A stretch of DNA of 9,106 nt, from NCBI GenBank assembly GCA_030151105.1, contig JASLEN010000376.1:1-9106 (forward strand). Direction: 5' to 3'. This stretch comes from Dysgonomonas sp. (GTDB taxonomy: Bacteria; Bacteroidota; Bacteroidia; Bacteroidales; Dysgonomonadaceae). The notes beneath the pieces were generated by a model. It was not told where the DNA came from. It saw only the letters and a program-made list of their open reading frames with translations, and made no database searches. Both the position numbers and the translations under genes were made by a program. Positions 6,562 to 9,106 of this stretch are shown piece by piece (the stretch's first letter is position 1; every line of letters begins with the position of its first letter).

Positions 6562-7188
6562 CTAGAGTAATTTATATGAGTCGTTAAATAAAGTCCTATT
6601 CAATATAGAGCGCCCTAAAGTTATCTCATCCGCATATTCTATTTCATCTCCAATTGATACACCTCGTGCAATGATGGAAGTCTCTATATTGTAGGGTTGT
6701 AACTTTTTGTAGATGTAGAAGTTCGTAGTGTCACCCTCCATAGTGGTGCTTAGTGCCATTATCACTTCTTTTATCCTTCCACTTGCTACTCGCTCAATCA
6801 ACGAATCTATTTGCAAGTCAGAAGGTCCTATGCCATCAATAGGTGATATGATTCCTCCTAAAACATGATACAAGCCTTTGAACTGCATTGTATTTTCAAT
6901 AGCCATCACCTCTTTTATGTTTTCTACTACGCAGATGGTAGATTCATCGCGAGATTTATCTGCGCAAATAGGGCAAATCTCACCATCACAAATATTGTAG
7001 CAGACTGTACAGTATTGCACTCCTTCTTTTAATTGTACTAGAGCGTCTGCCAAAGAAAGGACTGTGGCATTATCTTGTCGTAAGAGATGAAGAATGAGTC
7101 GTAGTGCTGTTTTTCGCCCAATTCCAGGGAGGCGAGAAAATTCATTGACTGCATTTGCTAAGAGCTCTGATGGATATTTTTGATTCAT
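6562..7188 (-). CDS. recR: Recombination mediator protein RecR
   Basis: The 208-residue protein is a complete RecR, which works with RecO (and RecF) to load RecA onto SSB-coated single-stranded DNA at gaps. Domains in order are a helix-hairpin-helix with LPGIGRKTALRL (20-31), a zinc finger with C60, C63, C72 and C75 in the canonical C-x2-C-x8-C-x2-C spacing, a TOPRIM domain starting about STICVVEN (83-90) with E89 and continuing through YHVLGG (107-112), and a C-terminal segment with GVSIGDEIEYAD typical of the Walker-B-like tail. Length is slightly above the usual 198-205. It is the first gene of the minus-strand cluster, preceded by a TATATTTG box, and its stop codon abuts the start of the next gene. 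Confidence 0.98.
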   Translation of the reverse strand: MNQKYPSELLANAVNEFSRLPGIGRKTALRLILHLLRQDNATVLSLADALVQLKEGVQYCTVCYNICDGEICPICADKSRDESTICVVENIKEVMAIENTMQFKGLYHVLGGIISPIDGIGPSDLQIDSLIERVASGRIKEVIMALSTTMEGDTTNFYIYKKLQPYNIETSIIARGVSIGDEIEYADEITLGRSILNRTLFNDSYKLL

Positions 7189-7210
7189 TTTATATTTCGG
7201 AAATAATAGG

Positions 7211-7218
7211 CAAATATA
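7211..7218 (-). promoter_or_regulatory. -7 promoter element upstream of recR
   Basis: TATATTTG on the minus strand exactly matches the Bacteroidota TAnnTTTG element and lies 22 nt upstream of the recR ATG. No TTTG is found at the expected 19-21-nt distance upstream, so the -33 element is weak or absent. I infer this is the main promoter of the recR-to-aroC operon. Confidence 0.6.
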
Positions 7219-7276
7219 GGAAATTATCTGGACTTAAAGAGTGAAGCAAAAATTGAGTGCAGAATATTTTGTCAAT

Positions 7277-7311
7277 AAAAAAAGAGATGTCCAATTTTCT
7301 GAACATCTCTT
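7277..7311 (-). terminator. Rho-independent terminator of the DUF4377 lipoprotein gene
   Basis: On the minus strand AAGAGATGT (7311-7303) pairs with ACATCTCTT (7290-7282), extended inward by three more pairs including one wobble and closing a loop of about 6 nt. A run of seven Ts follows. It begins 22 nt after the lipoprotein stop codon and separates that gene from the recR promoter. Confidence 0.88.
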
Positions 7312-7333
7312 CCTATTTTCTTGTCGAATTTTC

Positions 7334-7975
7334 TTATTTAGTCAAATCTTGTGCATCTGTATCAAGCATATAGATACCTAGAGCATGAGCAGGATGTGAA
7401 TCTTTAGCTTTGAATACGTATTCTTGACCAACTCCTGGAGCTACTGTAGGCTCAGCAATCAGTTCTGCATGAATAGTTGCACCTTCTTCAAATGGCACGT
7501 CTGAATTTAAAGCAGTAACTTCTAGTTTTAGAACTTTGATAGGGAATTGTCCTTCTGCAGCACCTCTTCCTGCTGTTGTATCTTCAATACTTACTACTTT
7601 TGCAGTCCATTGATACTTTGCTGGAACAGGAATACTTTCTAGCATATTCTCTGAAGTCTTTTTCGTTTTAGAAACTTCTTTCACTAGAATGTACTTAATT
7701 GATGATGCATCTGCTGGTACAGGAGCTTCAACCTTTTCTTTTTTCACTTCTAGCACATATTCATATCCTTCCTCGAAAGTAAAACCTTCGATATTTGAAT
7801 AGAAGAAAGACCAGTCTTTGGCATCTCCCTCTTTTACTTGCAACACTTCCATTGGTCCTACACCCATTGCTGTTCTTTTCTCCGATGCAACAGTCATTTT
7901 GACCGTATCTTTGGGAGTATTACATGATGCAAGTAGGGTAGTAATTGCGATTAGAAATAATCCGATTTTTTTCAT
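7334..7975 (-). CDS. DUF4377-domain lipoprotein
   Basis: The 213-residue product begins with a lipoprotein signal peptide, MKKIGLFLIAITTLLASC, whose lipobox LLASC places the lipidated Cys at residue 18. The mature protein would be anchored in the outer or inner membrane facing the periplasm. Residues about 27-104 match DUF4377, with the recognisable series CLQVKE-like VLQVKEGDAKDW, FFYSNIEGFTFEEGYEYVLEV (58-78) and ASSIKYILVKEVSK (90-103). The second half (about 110-213) is predicted mostly beta strand and I do not recognise it; it includes a Gly-rich GRGAAEGQFPIKVLKLEV segment and HPAHALGIYML near the end. DUF4377 has no established biochemical function and is often found beside HslJ/META-type stress proteins. 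The gene is transcribed alone, with a terminator downstream. Confidence 0.88.
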   Translation of the reverse strand: MKKIGLFLIAITTLLASCNTPKDTVKMTVASEKRTAMGVGPMEVLQVKEGDAKDWSFFYSNIEGFTFEEGYEYVLEVKKEKVEAPVPADASSIKYILVKEVSKTKKTSENMLESIPVPAKYQWTAKVVSIEDTTAGRGAAEGQFPIKVLKLEVTALNSDVPFEEGATIHAELIAEPTVAPGVGQEYVFKAKDSHPAHALGIYMLDTDAQDLTK

Positions 7976-8019
7976 TGTTGTTTATGTTTTAAGTTTATAA
8001 CATGTAGTTATTTGAGTAA

Positions 8020-8027
8020 CGAAGATA
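8020..8027 (-). promoter_or_regulatory. Weak candidate -7 element for the lipoprotein gene
   Basis: TATCTTCG on the minus strand differs from TAnnTTTG by one base and lies 44 nt upstream of the lipoprotein ATG. No TTTG stands at the right distance upstream, so the assignment is tentative. Confidence 0.3.
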
Positions 8028-8376
8028 CGGATTTTACGGGAAATATTTAAGTTTTGGTTATGAAATAAATGGTAGTAGATAAAATAATTTGCTATTGTTA
8101 TATTTTGCATTAAATATATTCATAGTAAGGTTTCTTTGAATATTTTATTTTCCGTGTCATCCAAATACTGTCATCAGTATATTGAAATGGCGCTGGTTTT
8201 GTCCATATTTCTTTTCTTCTTGGTCGGGATTATCCCTTACTTGCTGTTATACTTGTGTTATTGGGGCTTGATGTTCCTCTCTAAGATCTAATAAAGACCC
8301 TTTACTGGAGCAATGCTTGAATCTACAGTGATTCTTATTCGTCTTTAAATAAAGTAATTAACACTATTCAATAATT

Positions 8377-8414
8377 CTATAAATAACAAACCTGTTTAAG
8401 TTGTTTATTTATAG
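8377..8414. repeat. AT-rich imperfect inverted repeat (hairpin)
   Basis: CTATAAATAACAA (8377-8389) pairs with TTGTTTATTTATAG (8401-8414) with one unpaired A/T, around an 11-nt loop. Thirteen base pairs are too many to expect by chance, but only three are G-C. Ts follow on the plus strand after a few bases (8416-8419 and 8425-8431), so it could act as a weak terminator, a small-RNA hairpin or an element end. Confidence 0.5.
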
Positions 8415-8474
8415 CATTTTAGTTGTTTTTTTTGTTAATCGATTTTAGTCGAAATGACTTCACTTCTTCAAAAA

Positions 8475-8540
8475 TAACCTATATTGATTACTAGTGAATT
8501 ATGTTTTTATGGTACAAGTATGATACATATAAATAGGTTA
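8475..8540. repeat. Widely spaced 8-bp inverted repeat
   Basis: TAACCTAT (8475-8482) and ATAGGTTA (8533-8540) are exact inverted copies 50 nt apart, just downstream (minus-strand sense) of the DUF3781 remnant. On the minus strand the second arm runs into TTTTT, so it might act as a long-loop terminator for that gene. Chance occurrence in AT-rich DNA is possible. Confidence 0.3.
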
Positions 8541-8553
8541 AAATAACTCATTT

Positions 8554-8793
8554 TTAATTATCAACATCTTCAGGATTGCCGTTTTTGTTTTGATGAGCTG
8601 TTATAATTGTATAGCTATTAGCGTTGACAGTAATAATAATATTGTCAATGTGAGCATACCAATTTTTTCCTTTTCGAATGATTTTGTTAGCCTGTTGAAT
8701 TTTTTGTTTGCACCAGCCTACAACATCGTTGGTTTCTAATGAAAGATTCTTTTTTATTCTTTCAGCACTTAACTCAGTAGTTTGTATTTTATT
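8554..8793 (-). pseudogene. DUF3781 domain, out of frame with its apparent N-terminus
   Basis: This minus-strand frame encodes 79 residues from NKIQTTELSAERIKKN to PEDVDN and a TAA at 8554-8556. The pattern TTELxxERIKKNL, DVVGWCKQKI, RKGKNWY and ITVNANSYTIITAHQ matches the DUF3781 family (small proteins of about 80 residues, no known function). The frame opens right after a TAA (8794-8796) and has no ATG, GTG or TTG in a place to start the domain. The missing family N-terminus, NDLLSNINKI, is instead encoded in the neighbouring frame immediately upstream, at the end of the Bro-like gene. The two frames meet at a 5-nt tandem repeat. Reading the repeat one unit shorter would join them into one continuous domain. 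The body of the domain shows no stop codon or other damage, so the frame change may be recent or reversible. Confidence 0.8.
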
Positions 8794-9106
8794 TTATTAA
8801 TATTGGACAGCAAGTCATTCTCACTGTCTTTCTTTAGCTCTATCTTATGGATACTTTTTGCATTTAATGGGCTGACAACTTTTTTACTTGTTTCCTCTTC
8901 CAATTTCAAACGAGCCTCTTTCGCAATATTGCCTCCACGCTTCGCAACATCTGTATAGTCAGAAAAACTTTCGGGGTTGGTTGATTCCGAAATCTCTTTA
9001 GTGGATAGTTTGGCAAGCATATTTAGCACCAATTCTTTGTTGGTCATATTATCTCGCAGATTCTCTTTCTTGAGTCCTTTGAATTGTTTGTACTCCTTAG
9101 CAGTTT
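8769..9106 (-). pseudogene. C-terminal part of a Bro/antirepressor-like protein fused to the start of DUF3781 (frameshifted, partial)
   Basis: The frame is open from the right edge, so the gene starts outside the window; the ATG at 9047 is internal, because TAKEYKQFKGLKKENLRDN precedes it in frame. The visible 111 residues contain KGLKKENLRDNMTNKELVLN, then NMLAKLSTKEIS, VAKRGGNIAKEARLKLEEETSKKVVSPLNAK. This is the pattern I associate with the C-terminal domain of Bro-N/antirepressor and DNA-damage-inducible-type proteins of phages and mobile elements in Bacteroidota. After a short linker the frame continues without a Met into NDLLSNINKI, the first residues expected of a DUF3781 domain, and then ends six codons later (KYKLLS, TAA at 8769-8771) just after the tandem repeat. 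The family assignment rests on memory of the motif and needs a profile search. Confidence 0.7.
8785..8798. repeat. 5-nt tandem repeat at the frame junction
   Basis: TATTTTATTTTATT on the plus strand is 2.8 copies of TATTT (ATAAA units on the minus strand). It lies exactly where the Bro-like frame leaves DUF3781 and the remaining DUF3781 frame begins. Loss of one 5-nt unit would fuse the two frames; the unit length is not a multiple of three, so any slippage changes frame. Confidence 0.8.

Larger units (their letters stand above)
7976..8553. other. Long non-coding stretch with hairpins, no convincing gene
   Basis: About 580 nt separate the lipoprotein gene from the remnant at the right edge. 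The first 60 nt belong to the lipoprotein leader. I see no tRNA, no rRNA and no ORF with recognisable similarity. It holds an AT-rich hairpin at 8377-8414, widely spaced 8-bp inverted repeats at 8475-8482 and 8533-8540, and one small hydrophobic reading frame on the plus strand (8187-8291) that I do not trust. AT content is high and stops are frequent in all frames. It may be decayed sequence at the edge of a mobile segment. Confidence 0.6.

Noticed and set aside
8118..8349. Minus-strand frame with protein-like composition (FKHCSSKGSLLDLREEH, then stop, then NPDQEEKKYGQNQRHF), possibly a decayed transposase
   Set aside because: It has several in-frame stops and no family match I can name. Its polar composition is what the antisense of a T-rich hydrophobic frame gives.
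8437..8465. Short palindromes around TCGA and AGTC-GAAAT-GACT
   Set aside because: Four-base arms are expected by chance in a stretch of this length.
8769..9047. Stand-alone 92-residue gene starting at ATG 9047
   Set aside because: The same frame continues upstream to the window edge with family-like residues (KGLKKENLRDN), so this Met is internal.

Overview
The window looks like chromosomal DNA of a Bacteroidota species, most likely order Bacteroidales. It is AT-rich. It carries a PorT-family outer-membrane beta-barrel protein and a DUF4377 lipoprotein. Two minus-strand genes have exact copies of the Bacteroidota -7 promoter element (TAnnTTTG), one with a well-spaced -33 TTTG. Strong Shine-Dalgarno sites are mostly absent, as is usual in this phylum. 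No genus can be fixed from the sequence alone.

Layout. Positions 2-283 (+) are the 3' end of an unrecognised acidic protein, closed by a perfect 15-bp bidirectional terminator that also serves the convergent chloramphenicol acetyltransferase-like gene (352-1020, -). Upstream of that lies a 55-residue 2[4Fe-4S] ferredoxin gene (1112-1279, -) with its own promoter and terminator. Divergent from it, porT (1553-2278, +) is followed by a GNAT acetyltransferase gene (2312-2737, +). A second bidirectional terminator at 2760-2788 separates this pair from the long minus-strand cluster.

The cluster runs 7188 to 2807 on the minus strand: recR, a four-helix membrane protein, a HAD-like hydrolase, a RimJ/RimL-like GNAT, an L-threonylcarbamoyladenylate synthase, a pentapeptide-repeat protein and aroC. 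Junctions are 48 nt or less, and several abut or overlap. With a TATATTTG box before recR and a terminator after aroC, this reads as one seven-gene housekeeping operon covering recombination repair, t6A tRNA modification and chorismate synthesis. Upstream is a monocistronic DUF4377 lipoprotein gene (7334-7975, -).

The right end is different in character. A stretch of about 580 nt (7976-8553) has no convincing gene but contains hairpins and inverted repeats. It is followed by the most unusual locus here: on the minus strand, entering from the right edge, a protein resembling the C-terminal part of Bro/antirepressor-type phage proteins runs in frame into the first residues of a DUF3781 domain. 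The frame then breaks exactly at a 5-nt tandem repeat (8785-8798), and the rest of DUF3781 continues intact in another frame to 8554. This is a decayed gene, a phase-variable gene, or less likely a programmed frameshift. It suggests a mobile or phage-derived segment beginning at this end of the window.
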